Assembly (NCBI RefSeq): GCF_014196925.1
Contig: NZ_JACIEN010000008.1
Location: 1 to 64,000 of the forward strand
Origin: Chelatococcus caeni
GTDB taxonomy: Bacteria > Pseudomonadota > Alphaproteobacteria > Rhizobiales > Beijerinckiaceae
Length of the DNA stretch: 64,000 bases
Reading direction: 5' to 3'
This document shows, one piece after another, positions 25,385-35,786 of this stretch (within the stretch, counting starts at the first letter, position 1; each line of letters begins with the position of its first letter). A program made the position numbers and the translations under genes. The notes beneath the pieces were generated by a model. That model worked only from the letters and a program-made list of their open reading frames with translations. It did no database searches and was not told the DNA's origin.

Positions 25385-26785
25385 TCAGTCGAGCGCCTTG
25401 ACGATCTCCTCGACCATCTTCTTGGCGTCGGCGAAGAGCATCATCGTGTTGTCCTTGAAGAACAGCTCGTTCTCGACGCCGGCATAGCCCGAGCCCATGC
25501 CGCGCTTGACGAAGAGCACGGTCTTCGCCCTCTCGACGTCGAGGATCGGCATGCCGAAGATTGGCGAGGCCGGGTCGGTCTTGGCCGCCGGGTTCGTCAC
25601 GTCGTTGGCGCCGATGACGAAGGCGACATCCGCCTGCGCGAACTCGGAGTTGATGTCCTCGAGCTCGAACACCTCGTCGTAGGGCACGTTGGCCTCGGCG
25701 AGCAGCACGTTCATGTGGCCCGGCATGCGGCCCGCCACGGGGTGGATGGCGTATTTGACCTCGACGCCCTCGTGCTTGAGCTTGTCGGCCATCTCGCGCA
25801 GCGCGTGCTGGGCCTGCGCCACCGCCATGCCGTAGCCCGGCACGATGATGACCTTGCTCGCGTTCTTCATGAGGAAGGCGGCGTCGTCGGCCGAGCCCTG
25901 CTTGATGGGCCGCGCCTCGGTCTCGCCGGCTGCCGCCGTCGCGCTCTCGCCGCCGAAGCCGCCGAGGATGACCGAGATGAACGAGCGGTTCATCCCCTTG
26001 CACATGATGTAGGACAGGATGGCACCCGAGGAGCCGACCAGCGCGCCCGTGATGATGAGCGCGAGGTTGCCCAGGGTGAAGCCGATGCCGGCCGCCGCCC
26101 AGCCCGAATAGGAGTTGAGCATCGACACGACGACGGGCATGTCGGCGCCGCCGATCGGGATGATGAGCAGCACGCCGAGCGCGAAGCTGACGAGCGTGAT
26201 CAGCCAGAAGACGAGGCGGCTCTCCGTCAGCACGAAGAGGACGATCAGCACCACGAGCGCCACGGCGAGCGCGATGTTGATGGCGTGCCGGCTCGGCAGC
26301 ATGATCGGCTTGCCGCTCATGCGCCCGTCGAGCTTGAGGAAGGCGATGACCGAGCCGGTGAAGGTGATGGCGCCGATGGCGACGCCGAGCGCCATCTCGA
26401 CGAGGCTGCCACCGTGAATGGTGCCGACCTGGCCGATGTCGAAGGCCTGCGGCGCATAGAGCGCGGCCGCCGCCACCAGCACCGCCGCCATGCCAACCAG
26501 CGAGTGGAAGGCCGCGACCAGCTGCGGCATCGCCGTCATCGGCACGCGCTTGGCGATGACCGCACCCGTGCCGCCGCCGATGGCGATGCCGACGATGACG
26601 AGCAGCCACGCGAGCCCGCCCGCCGGCGGATGGCCCACCAGCGTCGTCACGATGGCAAGGCCCATGCCGATCATGCCGTAGAGGTTGCCCTGCCGCGACG
26701 TCACCGGATGCGACAGGCCGCGCAGCGCGAGGATGAAGAGGACGCCCGCGGCGAGGTAGAGAAGGGTCGAGAGATTGGCCGACAT
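25385..26785 (-). CDS. pntB: NAD(P) transhydrogenase subunit beta
   Basis: A 466-residue membrane subunit of proton-translocating transhydrogenase (hydride transfer from NADH to NADP+). The N-terminal 260 residues contain about nine membrane helices. The C-terminal NADP(H)-binding domain III starts around residue 290 and includes VIIVPGYGMAVAQAQHAL, HPVAGRMPGHMNVLLAEA, YDEVFELEDIN, the Asp of FVIGANDVTNPAA and LFVKRGMGSGYAG. It follows pntA2 by 4 bases. It is the last gene of the operon, with the terminator at 25336-25358. Confidence 0.97.
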   Translation of the reverse strand: MSANLSTLLYLAAGVLFILALRGLSHPVTSRQGNLYGMIGMGLAIVTTLVGHPPAGGLAWLLVIVGIAIGGGTGAVIAKRVPMTAMPQLVAAFHSLVGMAAVLVAAAALYAPQAFDIGQVGTIHGGSLVEMALGVAIGAITFTGSVIAFLKLDGRMSGKPIMLPSRHAINIALAVALVVLIVLFVLTESRLVFWLITLVSFALGVLLIIPIGGADMPVVVSMLNSYSGWAAAGIGFTLGNLALIITGALVGSSGAILSYIMCKGMNRSFISVILGGFGGESATAAAGETEARPIKQGSADDAAFLMKNASKVIIVPGYGMAVAQAQHALREMADKLKHEGVEVKYAIHPVAGRMPGHMNVLLAEANVPYDEVFELEDINSEFAQADVAFVIGANDVTNPAAKTDPASPIFGMPILDVERAKTVLFVKRGMGSGYAGVENELFFKDNTMMLFADAKKMVEEIVKALD

Positions 26786-26789
26786 TCGC

Positions 26790-27239
26790 TCAGCCCTTCT
26801 TCTTGTACATGGACAGCATGCGCTGCGTGACGAGGAAGCCGCCGAAGATGTTCACGGAGGCGAAGACGAGGGCGATGAAGCCGAAGATCCGCGCCCACAC
26901 CGGCCCGTCGCCGAGCACCGGCGCCGTCTCGACGCCGACGGCGAGCAGCGCGCCGACGACGATGACGGAGGAGATGGCGTTGGTCACCGACATCAGCGGC
27001 GTGTGCAGGGCCGGCGTCACCGACCAGACCACGTAGTAGCCGACGAAGACCGCGAGCACGAAGATGGCGAGGCGGAACACCGTCGGGTCGACGGCGCCGC
27101 CCGTCGCGGCATGGGCGGCGGCACCCAGCGCCGCGGCCGCCTGATCGGCATAGCTCTGTGCGGCTTCGGCCGCTTGTCTGGCGACGTCGGCCGCCGCACG
27201 GGCCTGTTCGAGCGCCTGTTCCGGCGTCAGGTTGGCCAT
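26790..27239 (-). CDS. pntA2: NAD(P) transhydrogenase subunit alpha part 2 (membrane)
   Basis: A 149-residue small subunit of the split alphaproteobacterial enzyme. The first 45 residues form an unusual Ala-rich, coiled-coil-like extension ([18 protein letters not shown]). Three membrane helices follow (about 55-75, 80-105, 112-140) with [21 protein letters not shown], the conserved domain II motif. It lies 52 bases after pntA1 and 4 before pntB, in the usual order. Confidence 0.95.
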   Translation of the reverse strand: MANLTPEQALEQARAAADVARQAAEAAQSYADQAAAALGAAAHAATGGAVDPTVFRLAIFVLAVFVGYYVVWSVTPALHTPLMSVTNAISSVIVVGALLAVGVETAPVLGDGPVWARIFGFIALVFASVNIFGGFLVTQRMLSMYKKKG

Positions 27240-27291
27240 GGCTCGCTTCCCCCTGCTGATCCTCGCCCCGGACGGGGCCTGTCGGACTGTC

Positions 27292-28428
27292 TTAACCCTG
27301 CGGCTGGAAGGCCGGATGGACGACGGCGCCGTCGCGCGTCAGGCAGGTTGCCTTGACGAGTTCGTCGTCCCAGTTCACGGCAACGGCCTTCGTCTCCTTG
27401 CTGACGAGCGTCTCGACGAAGGCGTAGAGGTTCTTGGCGTAGAGGCTGGAGGCCGTGGCCGCGAGCCGCCCCGGCACGTTGAGGTGGCCGACGATCTTGA
27501 CGCCGTTGTGCACCGCGACCTCGCCGGGCTTCGCCAGCTCGCAGTTGCCGCCGCGCTCCACCGCGAGGTCGACGACGACCGAGCCCGGCTTCATCGATTC
27601 GACCATCGCCTTGCTCACGAGCTTCGGCGCCGGCCGGCCCGGAATGAGGGCGGTGGTGATGACTACATCCTGCTTGGCGATATGCGAGGCGACGAGCTCC
27701 GCCTGCTTCTGCTTGTAGGCGTCCGACATCTCCTTGGCGTAGCCGCCGGCCGTCTCCGCCTGCTTGAATTCCTCGTCCTCGACGGCGATGAACTTGGCGC
27801 CGAGCGATTCCACCTGCTCCTTCGCCGCCGGGCGCACGTCGGTCGCCGTGACGACGGCGCCGAGGCGCCGGGCGGTGGCGATGGCCTGCAGGCCCGCGAC
27901 GCCGGCGCCCATGACGAAGACGCGTGCGGCCGGGACGGTGCCCGCCGCCGTCATCATCATCGGGAAGGCGCGGCCGTATTCCGCCGCCGCGTCGACCACG
28001 GCGCGATAGCCGGCGAGGTTCGCCTGCGAGGACAGGACGTCCATCACCTGCGCGCGGGTGATGCGGGGCATCAGCTCCATCGAGAAGGCGGCGACGCCGG
28101 TCTCGGCGAGGCCCTTCACGGCGGCCTCGTTGCCGTAGGGGTCCATGATGGCGATGACGAGCGCACCCTTGCCGACGCCCTTCAGCGCCTGAGGCTCCGG
28201 CCGCCTGACGGCGAGCACGATGTCGGCGCCCTTCACGGCCTCCGCCGCCGTCTTGGCGATGGTCGCCCCGGCGGCCTCGTAGTCCGCGTCCGTGATGCCG
28301 GAGGTGAGCCCTGCTCCGGCCTCGACCGCGACGGTCGCCCCGAGTGCCGTGAACTTCTTCACCGTCTCCGGCGACGCGGCCACGCGGCTTTCGAGATGAG
28401 CCGTCTCCTTCGCAATCGCGATGCGCAT
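27292..28428 (-). CDS. pntA1: NAD(P) transhydrogenase subunit alpha part 1
   Basis: The 378-residue soluble NAD(H)-binding domain I. It starts [20 protein letters not shown], with the dinucleotide motif [18 protein letters not shown] near residue 170. The segment [17 protein letters not shown] near 260 and the mobile loop YAKNLYAF near 345 also fit the family. GGGGGAAA just precedes the ATG at 28428; a longer frame to 28722 has no family-like sequence. The enzyme generates NADPH at the expense of proton-motive force. It is the first pnt gene, 82 bases after the CoxIV-like gene. Confidence 0.97.
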   Translation of the reverse strand: MRIAIAKETAHLESRVAASPETVKKFTALGATVAVEAGAGLTSGITDADYEAAGATIAKTAAEAVKGADIVLAVRRPEPQALKGVGKGALVIAIMDPYGNEAAVKGLAETGVAAFSMELMPRITRAQVMDVLSSQANLAGYRAVVDAAAEYGRAFPMMMTAAGTVPAARVFVMGAGVAGLQAIATARRLGAVVTATDVRPAAKEQVESLGAKFIAVEDEEFKQAETAGGYAKEMSDAYKQKQAELVASHIAKQDVVITTALIPGRPAPKLVSKAMVESMKPGSVVVDLAVERGGNCELAKPGEVAVHNGVKIVGHLNVPGRLAATASSLYAKNLYAFVETLVSKETKAVAVNWDDELVKATCLTRDGAVVHPAFQPQG

Positions 28429-28510
28429 TGTTTCCCCCCGGGAACAAGGCCATCCCGCCAGGGCAGGGGCCGATCGTGATGAAAACCGCGGGGCCCGGCC
28501 GGGCCCGCTG

Positions 28511-28666
28511 TCAGAGCAGGAAGATCGCCAAGAAGACGAAGACGAGCACGACCGCGATGGTGGCCCATTTCGAGAAGGTGATGAACGCTGCGTAGGTGCG
28601 CTCGTGGGCGGGATAATCCATGTCCGGGTGCCCCCCGGCGGGAACGGCGTGCTTGTGCTCTGCCAT
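28511..28666 (-). CDS. aa3-type cytochrome c oxidase subunit IV-like protein
   Basis: A 51-residue protein with an N-terminal hydrophilic stretch, the AHERTYAAFITFSKWATI motif and one membrane helix (VVLVFVFLAIF). This is the bacterial aa3-type CoxIV family. The start at 28666 follows a short AGGATTACC leader; the longer frame to 28756 adds non-family sequence. In known oxidases this subunit sits next to subunit I, but here it is placed upstream of pntA1 with 82 bases between, in one direction, so it may be co-transcribed with transhydrogenase rather than with oxidase genes. Confidence 0.83.
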   Translation of the reverse strand: MAEHKHAVPAGGHPDMDYPAHERTYAAFITFSKWATIAVVLVFVFLAIFLL

Positions 28667-28771
28667 GGTAATCCTCGGTATGATCCGGCGTCGTCCGGCT
28701 TTACCGCAAGGTGTCGCCGCATGCAACGCGGGCCGCGACAGCGTGGCCTCGTTCATTTGGCGGGCTCTGCT

Positions 28772-28787
28772 ATTAAACCGTTTTAAT
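28772..28787. promoter_or_regulatory. AT-rich inverted repeat upstream of the CoxIV-pnt unit
   Basis: ATTAAA (28772-28777), four bases, TTTAAT (28782-28787): an AT-rich palindrome that stands out in this GC-rich DNA. It lies between the ABC1 kinase stop (28808) and the CoxIV start (28666), about 105 bases upstream of the latter. It may be an operator or promoter element. The two TTAA cores are six, not seven, bases apart, so it is not a CtrA box. Confidence 0.4.
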
Positions 28788-28807
28788 CGACGCGCAAGAG
28801 CGATTCT

Positions 28808-30172
28808 TCACGCCGGCGCGGAAAGACCGGCCGTGGACAGGGCCCTGCCCTGCGCCGCCGCGACCGTATCGAGGCTGAAACGGTCGATCTCCGCCTCGAA
28901 CAGGCGATGGAAATTCAGCTCGGCCCCGAGATGCAGGAAGACCGCCCCGAGGCCGATGGCCGCCCGGTCCATGAAGACGAATTCGCGCGGCACGCGCACC
29001 GGCCCCTTCTCGCGCAGCGCCTGCTTGACGCGCCAGGCCTCGCGCCGGCCGTATTCGCCGGGCGCCACGCCGTCGGCGATCGTGCGCACCCGGTCGTCCA
29101 GCAGGGGGCCGTAGATGAAGCGCGCCCACAGGTTGAGCACCTCGATGAGGTCCTTGCGCAGGCCGCGGAAGCCCCAGGTCTCGTAGGCCGCGACGACCCG
29201 GTCCGGCTCGTCGTCGCGCAGGCCCTGGTAGAGGTCCACCACCCCACCGACGAAGCGGGCCGGGAAGATGCGGATGCAGCCGTAGTCGAGCAGGTTGATG
29301 CCGGCGGCGTGGCCTGCCGCATCATCAAAGACCGTGTAGTTGCCGAGGTGCGGATCGCCGTGGATGACGCCAAAATGCGAGAACGGATGCCACCAGGCCT
29401 TGAACATGGCCGTGGCTAGGCGATTGCGGGTCTCAAGCGGCGCCTGCTTGTAGTCGAGGATCGGCCGCCCCTCGAGCCAGTCGAGCGTGAGCAGCCGGAG
29501 CGTCGACAGTTCCGCCCACACGCCCGGCACCCGCACCTCCGGCACGTCGGCGAGCATGTGGGCGTAGAGCGCGGCATGGCGCGCCTCGCGCCGGTAGTCG
29601 AGCTCCTCACGCAGGCGTGCGCCGATCTCCTCCTGGATCTCGGCCGTGTCGATCTCCGGGCTCAGCCGCCGCTGCACGGCGAGCAGCATGCCGAGCTGGC
29701 TGAGGTCCGCCTCGACGGCCGACTGCATGTCCGGATATTGAAGCTTGCAGGCGAGCGGCGCCCCGTCGTGCGAGCGCGCCCGATGCACCTGGCCGAGGGA
29801 CGCGGCCGCCGCCGGCTGCAGGTCGAAGGCGCCGAACCGCCCGGCCCAGTCGGGCCCGAGCTCGGCCATCATGCGCCGGCGCACGAAGGCCGCCCCCATG
29901 GGCGGGGCCTGCGACTGCAGCTTCTGCAGTTCCGCCGCATATTCCGGCGGCAGCGCGTCCGGGATGGTGGCGAGCAGTTGCGCCACCTTCATGAGCGGCC
30001 CCTTGAGGCCGCCGAGCACCCCCGTCAGCTCCGCCGCATAGCGCGAGCGGTCCGCATCCCGCCCGAGCACCCGCGTGCCCACCATCCGCGCGGCGATGCC
30101 GCCCACATTGGCGCCGACTCGCGCATAGCGGGCCGCACGCGCCGAGAACCGGTTGCCTTCGGGATCGCTCAT
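28808..30172 (-). CDS. ABC1/UbiB-family kinase-like protein
   Basis: A 454-residue member of the ABC1/UbiB/AarF kinase-like superfamily linked to ubiquinone metabolism. Seen are the KxGQ-type region GPLMKVAQLLATIPDALPPEYAAEL near residue 57 and the Ala-rich loop AAAASLGQVHRA near 120 in place of a glycine loop. The nucleotide-binding lysine is in LACKLQYP, with E.DY..EA in EELDYRREA and the catalytic-loop-like GVIHGDPHLGNY near 260. The Asp in INLLDYGCIR replaces the usual DFG-type Asp and is followed by Tyr. No kinase substrate can be assigned. It is separated from the pepF gene by 69 bases, on the same strand. Confidence 0.88.
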   Translation of the reverse strand: MSDPEGNRFSARAARYARVGANVGGIAARMVGTRVLGRDADRSRYAAELTGVLGGLKGPLMKVAQLLATIPDALPPEYAAELQKLQSQAPPMGAAFVRRRMMAELGPDWAGRFGAFDLQPAAAASLGQVHRARSHDGAPLACKLQYPDMQSAVEADLSQLGMLLAVQRRLSPEIDTAEIQEEIGARLREELDYRREARHAALYAHMLADVPEVRVPGVWAELSTLRLLTLDWLEGRPILDYKQAPLETRNRLATAMFKAWWHPFSHFGVIHGDPHLGNYTVFDDAAGHAAGINLLDYGCIRIFPARFVGGVVDLYQGLRDDEPDRVVAAYETWGFRGLRKDLIEVLNLWARFIYGPLLDDRVRTIADGVAPGEYGRREAWRVKQALREKGPVRVPREFVFMDRAAIGLGAVFLHLGAELNFHRLFEAEIDRFSLDTVAAAQGRALSTAGLSAPA

Positions 30173-30241
30173 GGGGCGTTTTCTCCAACTGCCCCTATCT
30201 GGTGTCGAAGAGACCGGATTGCGACTGCCACGAGCGCCCCC

Positions 30242-32065
30242 TCAATCCTCCAGCCCCTCGAGTTCCGTGATCAGCCGGTCGACCATGCCGAGGCCGATCT
30301 GCCAGAAGGCCGGGTCGCGCGCGTCGAGGCCGAAGGGGGCGAGCAGCTCCGAATGGTGCTTGGTGCCGCCGGCCGCGAGCATGGCGAGATAGCGCTCGGC
30401 GAAGCCCTCGCGGGCACCCTCGTAGACGCCGTAGAGCGAGTTCACCAGGCAGTCGCCGAAGGCATAGGCGTAGACGTAGAACGGCGAATGGATGAAGTGG
30501 GGGATGTAGGCCCAGAACACCTCGTACCCCGGGCGCAGGTCGACGCTCGGGCCGAGGCTCTCGGTCTGCACCTTCAGCCACAATTCGCACAACCGCTCCG
30601 AGGTGAGCTCGCCGGCCCGCCGCTCGGTGTGGACGAGCCGCTCGAAGGTGTAGAAGGCGATCTGCCGCACCACGGTATTGATCATGTCCTCCACCTTCGC
30701 GGCGAGCATGGCCTTGCGCTGGCGCTTGTCGCTCGTGGCGTCGAGGAGGCGGCGGAAGGTCAGCATCTCGCCGAAGACCGAGGCCGTCTCGGCCAGCGTC
30801 AGCGGCGTCGGCGCCATGAGCGCGCCGTTCGGCGCGGCGAGCACCTGGTGCACGCCGTGGCCGAGCTCGTGGGCGAGCGTCATCACGTCGCGCGGCTTGC
30901 CGAGATAGTTGAGCAGCACATAGGGGTGCGCGGAGGGCACGGTCGGATGCGCGAAGGCGCCCGGCGCCTTGCCCGGCCGCACCGGCGCGTCGATCCAGCG
31001 CTCGTCGAAGAAGCGGCGCGCGATGTCCGCCATCTGCGGCGAGAACTCGCCATAGGCGCCGAGCACGGTGTCGCGCGCCTCCTCCCAGCCGATGGTGCGC
31101 ATCTCCACCTTGGGCAGCGGCGCGTTGCGGTCCCAGTGCGCCAGCTTGTCCTTGCCGAACCAGCGCGCCTTGAGCGCGTAATAGCGGTGCGACAGGCGCG
31201 GATAGGCCTCGTGCACGGCCTTGACCAGCGCCTCCACCACCTCGCGCTCGACGCGGTTGGCGAGGTGGCGTGAATCGGCCACGTCCTCGAAGCTGCGCCA
31301 GCGGTCCGAGATCTCCTTGTCCTTGGCGAGCGTGTTGGTGACGAGGGTGAAGGTGCGCAGATTGGCGCGGAAGACCTGCGCCAGCGCCTCGGCGCCGGCC
31401 CGGCGCACCTCTTCCTGCGGCTCCTGCAGCTTGTTGAGGGTCGGCTCCAGCGTCAGTTCCTCGCCGTCGACGGTGAAGCGCAGCGAGGCGATGGTCTCGT
31501 CGAAGAGCCGGTTCCAGGCTGCCCGGCCGGTGACCGACTTCTCGTGGAAGAGCTGCTCGATCCTGTCGTCGAGCTGGAAGGGCTTGTCCTTGGCGATGTC
31601 CTCGAGCCACGGACGCCAGTGGGCGAGTGGCGCCCGCGACGCCGCAGCCGCCAGGACCTTGTCGTCGATGCGGTTGAGCTCGAGCGTGAAGAACAGGAGA
31701 TCCGAGCTCGCCGCCGTCAGGCGCTCCTGCGTGTCGCCGTAGAACTTGCCGCGCTTCGGGTCCGTCGTGTCGCCCGAATAGACGAGCCCGGCGTAGGACA
31801 TGAGCCGGCCGAGAAGATCCTCCAGCTTCTCGTAGCGGGCGACCACCGCCGCGAGCTGCTCGCTCGCATCCGGCGCCGCCGCCATCGCGGCGAGCTTGCC
31901 CCGATAGGCGGCGGCGAAGGCCTTGCACTCCTCCTCCGCCTGCGTGAGATCGTCGGCGAAGGCCTGCGAATCCATGCCCGGATAGAGATGCGACAGGTCC
32001 CATTCCGGCAGGCCGCCGAGCGTGTTGCCGTCCCGCGCCTGCGCGCCCGTGCTGCTGTTCGTCAT
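30242..32065 (-). CDS. pepF: Oligoendopeptidase F (M3 metallopeptidase)
   Basis: A 607-residue M3 family zinc peptidase. The zinc-binding motif HELGH (near residue 391, in MTLAHELGHGVHQVL) and the downstream Glu of ETASVFGEM about 30 residues later are intact. The N-terminal half is the helical cap typical of oligopeptidases. It degrades short peptides in the cytoplasm. The start at ATG 32065 is preceded by a modest AGGAAGACG site. A divergent sigma-54 activator gene begins 210 bases away. Confidence 0.93.
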   Translation of the reverse strand: MTNSSTGAQARDGNTLGGLPEWDLSHLYPGMDSQAFADDLTQAEEECKAFAAAYRGKLAAMAAAPDASEQLAAVVARYEKLEDLLGRLMSYAGLVYSGDTTDPKRGKFYGDTQERLTAASSDLLFFTLELNRIDDKVLAAAASRAPLAHWRPWLEDIAKDKPFQLDDRIEQLFHEKSVTGRAAWNRLFDETIASLRFTVDGEELTLEPTLNKLQEPQEEVRRAGAEALAQVFRANLRTFTLVTNTLAKDKEISDRWRSFEDVADSRHLANRVEREVVEALVKAVHEAYPRLSHRYYALKARWFGKDKLAHWDRNAPLPKVEMRTIGWEEARDTVLGAYGEFSPQMADIARRFFDERWIDAPVRPGKAPGAFAHPTVPSAHPYVLLNYLGKPRDVMTLAHELGHGVHQVLAAPNGALMAPTPLTLAETASVFGEMLTFRRLLDATSDKRQRKAMLAAKVEDMINTVVRQIAFYTFERLVHTERRAGELTSERLCELWLKVQTESLGPSVDLRPGYEVFWAYIPHFIHSPFYVYAYAFGDCLVNSLYGVYEGAREGFAERYLAMLAAGGTKHHSELLAPFGLDARDPAFWQIGLGMVDRLITELEGLED

Positions 32066-32205
32066 CGTCTTCCTGTCGTTGTCCGCTGCCCCGCATGCCC
32101 TTGCCGGCCGCGGGACGATTCCGTTTCGGGCCGATCATCGGGCTTTGAACCGCGATGATCAACGCCGCGACGCGATGCAAGATCCGGCGGCCGCGCGCGG
32201 CTGCG

Positions 32206-32221
32206 TTAACAAGAGCTTTAC
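32206..32221 (+). promoter_or_regulatory. CtrA-like box upstream of the TacA-like gene
   Basis: TTAA (32206-32209), seven bases, TTTAC (32217-32221): one mismatch from the TTAA-N7-TTAAC consensus, 54 bases before the start codon. In Caulobacter tacA is directly activated by CtrA. Confidence 0.45.
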
Positions 32222-32274
32222 CGTTCTCGCCCAGCATCGCCCCGAAACGGAACACAGCCGGGCGATTGAGCGAG

Positions 32275-33759
<1,485 letters not shown>

Positions 33760-33869
33760 AGACGGCAGGTATGACAGCACACGGTGCCGAACCTCTCACC
33801 ATGCGAATCGTTTACAAGACAGCCGGTCCGGCCGACACGGCGGCCGGACCGGCGGGAAAGGGGGCACTC

Positions 33870-35618
33870 ATGCGGGCAAGCGCTGCAGCGTGCATCGTCG
33901 CCGTTGGCACCGGTCTTCTGACCGCCACCATCGCGGGCCGCGCAGCGGCCGAGCCGGCTTTGCCGGCGCAGTCCGAGAGCCTCGTCCTGCCCACCCCGCC
34001 CGCTGCGGCGGTCGACGTGACGGACATCGCCCCAACGGAGCCCGAGGCGCCTCGGCCTGCAACGCCCTCGCCCGCACGCGCGGACGCGCTAGCCCCGCCC
34101 GATCTGCTCGCCCCGCCCGATCTCCCGGACATCGCGGTGTCGATCACCGCGGACGAGCCCTCCGTCGCCCTGGCCGGCCGCATCCTCGATGCGCGCGACT
34201 GGGCGCTGCCGCGCCTCGGCGAGGAGCAGCGCAGGGCGGTCCGCGCCTTCTACGAGGCGCGCGGCTTCAATCCCCTGTGGATCGCGAACGGCGCCTTCAC
34301 GCCGGCGGCCCGCAAGGTCATGGCGGTGCTTCAGGGCGCGGCGGCCGACGGGCTCGACCCTGCCGATTATCCGCTGCCGCAGGTCGATGGCCTCGAGGGC
34401 GACAACCGTGGCAAGGCGCTCGCCGATGCCGACCTGAAGCTCACCGCGGCCGTCGTCCTCTATGCGCGCGATGCGCGCGGCGGGCGCATCGAGCCCACGA
34501 AGCTGTCGAAGCTGCTGACGCCGACGCGCGAACTGCCCGAGGCGGGCGACGTGCTGGAGCGCCTCGGCGCCGCCGCGGATCCCGGTGCCGCGCTCGCGGC
34601 CTACAACCCGCAGCACGCGCAATATGCGGCGCTGAAGCGCAAGCTCGCGGAGGTGCGCTCCGAGCGGCCGGCGCAGACGCCCATGGTGCGCGTGCCCAAG
34701 GGCCCGGCGCTGCGGCTCGGCATGCAGGACGAGCGCGTGCCGCTCATCCGCGCCCGCTTCGGCCTCGACGTGACGCCGGACGGCGACCACACCTATGACG
34801 AGAAAGTGGCGGCCGCCGTCGCCGACTTCCAGCGCGAGCACGGGCTCGCCGCCGATGGCATCCTGGGCGCGCAGACGCTGGCGGCGCTCGGCGGCGGCGT
34901 GACGACGAGCGGCCGCCTCGAGGCCGACATCCTCGCCAACATGGAGCGCTGGCGCTGGCTGCCGGCCGACCTCGGCGACCGGCACATCTCCGTCAACATC
35001 CCCGCCTACATGGTCCGCGTCCTCGACCGCGGCGAGGTGATCCACGAGGCGCGCGTCATCGTCGGCAAGCCGGAGACGCCGACGCCCGTCTTCTCGGACG
35101 TGATGCGGCACGTCGTCGTCAATCCCTACTGGAACGTGCCGCCGTCGATCCTGCGCAACGAGTTCCTGCCGCGCATGGCCCAGGACCCGGACTATGCGGC
35201 GCGCCGCGGCTACGAGGTGATTCGGCGCGGCAACAGCATTTCGATTCGCCAGCCGCCCGGGGAGCGCAACGCGCTCGGCCACATCAAGTTCATGTTCCCC
35301 AACCAGCACGCCGTCTACCTGCACGACACGCCCAGTCGCTCCCTCTTCAAGCGCGGCGAGCGCGCCTTCAGCCACGGCTGCGTGCGGGTGGACGATCCCT
35401 TCACCTTCGCCGAGATCGTCCTCGGCGAAGCCTGGCCGCAGTCGCGGATGAAGAAGCTGATCGGCAAGAGCGAGCGCCTCGTGCGTCTCCCCGAACTTAT
35501 CCCCATCCATCTCACCTATTTCACCCTCGTCGTCACCGACGAAGGCAAGCTCGTCCGCTACCCGGATATCTATAGCCACGACCAGCGTGTCGCGGCCGCG
35601 CTCCGCGATTTGCACTGA
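33870..35618 (+). CDS. L,D-transpeptidase with peptidoglycan-binding domain (YcbB-like)
   Basis: A 582-residue cell-wall enzyme that makes 3-3 cross-links or attaches proteins to peptidoglycan. Residues 1-27 form a signal peptide, then there is a Pro/Ala-rich linker. The substrate/peptidase-like region is FYEARGFNPLWIANGAF, a PG_binding_1 domain occurs around 275-340 (LRLGMQDERVPLIRARFGL), and the YkuD catalytic domain ends with the active site SHGCVRVDDP near residue 505. The ATG at 33870 is preceded by GGGGG. Longer in-frame starts (33756, overlapping the previous stop by 4 bases, and 33801) are possible, giving translational coupling with the TacA-like gene. Confidence 0.9.
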   Translation: MRASAAACIVAVGTGLLTATIAGRAAAEPALPAQSESLVLPTPPAAAVDVTDIAPTEPEAPRPATPSPARADALAPPDLLAPPDLPDIAVSITADEPSVALAGRILDARDWALPRLGEEQRRAVRAFYEARGFNPLWIANGAFTPAARKVMAVLQGAAADGLDPADYPLPQVDGLEGDNRGKALADADLKLTAAVVLYARDARGGRIEPTKLSKLLTPTRELPEAGDVLERLGAAADPGAALAAYNPQHAQYAALKRKLAEVRSERPAQTPMVRVPKGPALRLGMQDERVPLIRARFGLDVTPDGDHTYDEKVAAAVADFQREHGLAADGILGAQTLAALGGGVTTSGRLEADILANMERWRWLPADLGDRHISVNIPAYMVRVLDRGEVIHEARVIVGKPETPTPVFSDVMRHVVVNPYWNVPPSILRNEFLPRMAQDPDYAARRGYEVIRRGNSISIRQPPGERNALGHIKFMFPNQHAVYLHDTPSRSLFKRGERAFSHGCVRVDDPFTFAEIVLGEAWPQSRMKKLIGKSERLVRLPELIPIHLTYFTLVVTDEGKLVRYPDIYSHDQRVAAALRDLH

Positions 35619-35700
35619 ACGTGGCGGCAGGAGCGAGCGATCGGCATTATTTTGCCATCGTCTCGCCTTAACCGGTTCTTGTCCGCAGCCGGCCCCGGCG

Positions 35701-35715
35701 CTAACCTTGCGTTAA
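35701..35715 (-). promoter_or_regulatory. CtrA-like box upstream of the DUF882 gene
   Basis: CTAA (35701-35704), seven bases, TTAA (35712-35715); on the minus strand it reads TTAA-N7-TTAG. It is 72 bases before the DUF882 start. It is one base from the consensus, so a moderate candidate. Confidence 0.4.
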
Positions 35716-35786
35716 GGCTTTGCGGTAAGAGTTCGTTCATCGTTTGACTGACGGCCGCGTTCCAGGCCGTCTCAGCAACGGATGAG

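Noticed and set aside
25247..26830. A long plus-strand frame opposite pntB
   Set aside because: It is His/Asp/Arg low-complexity shadow of the pntB codons; the real gene is on the minus strand.
28773..28786. CtrA box upstream of the CoxIV gene
   Set aside because: The two TTAA cores are separated by six bases rather than seven, so the spacing does not match.
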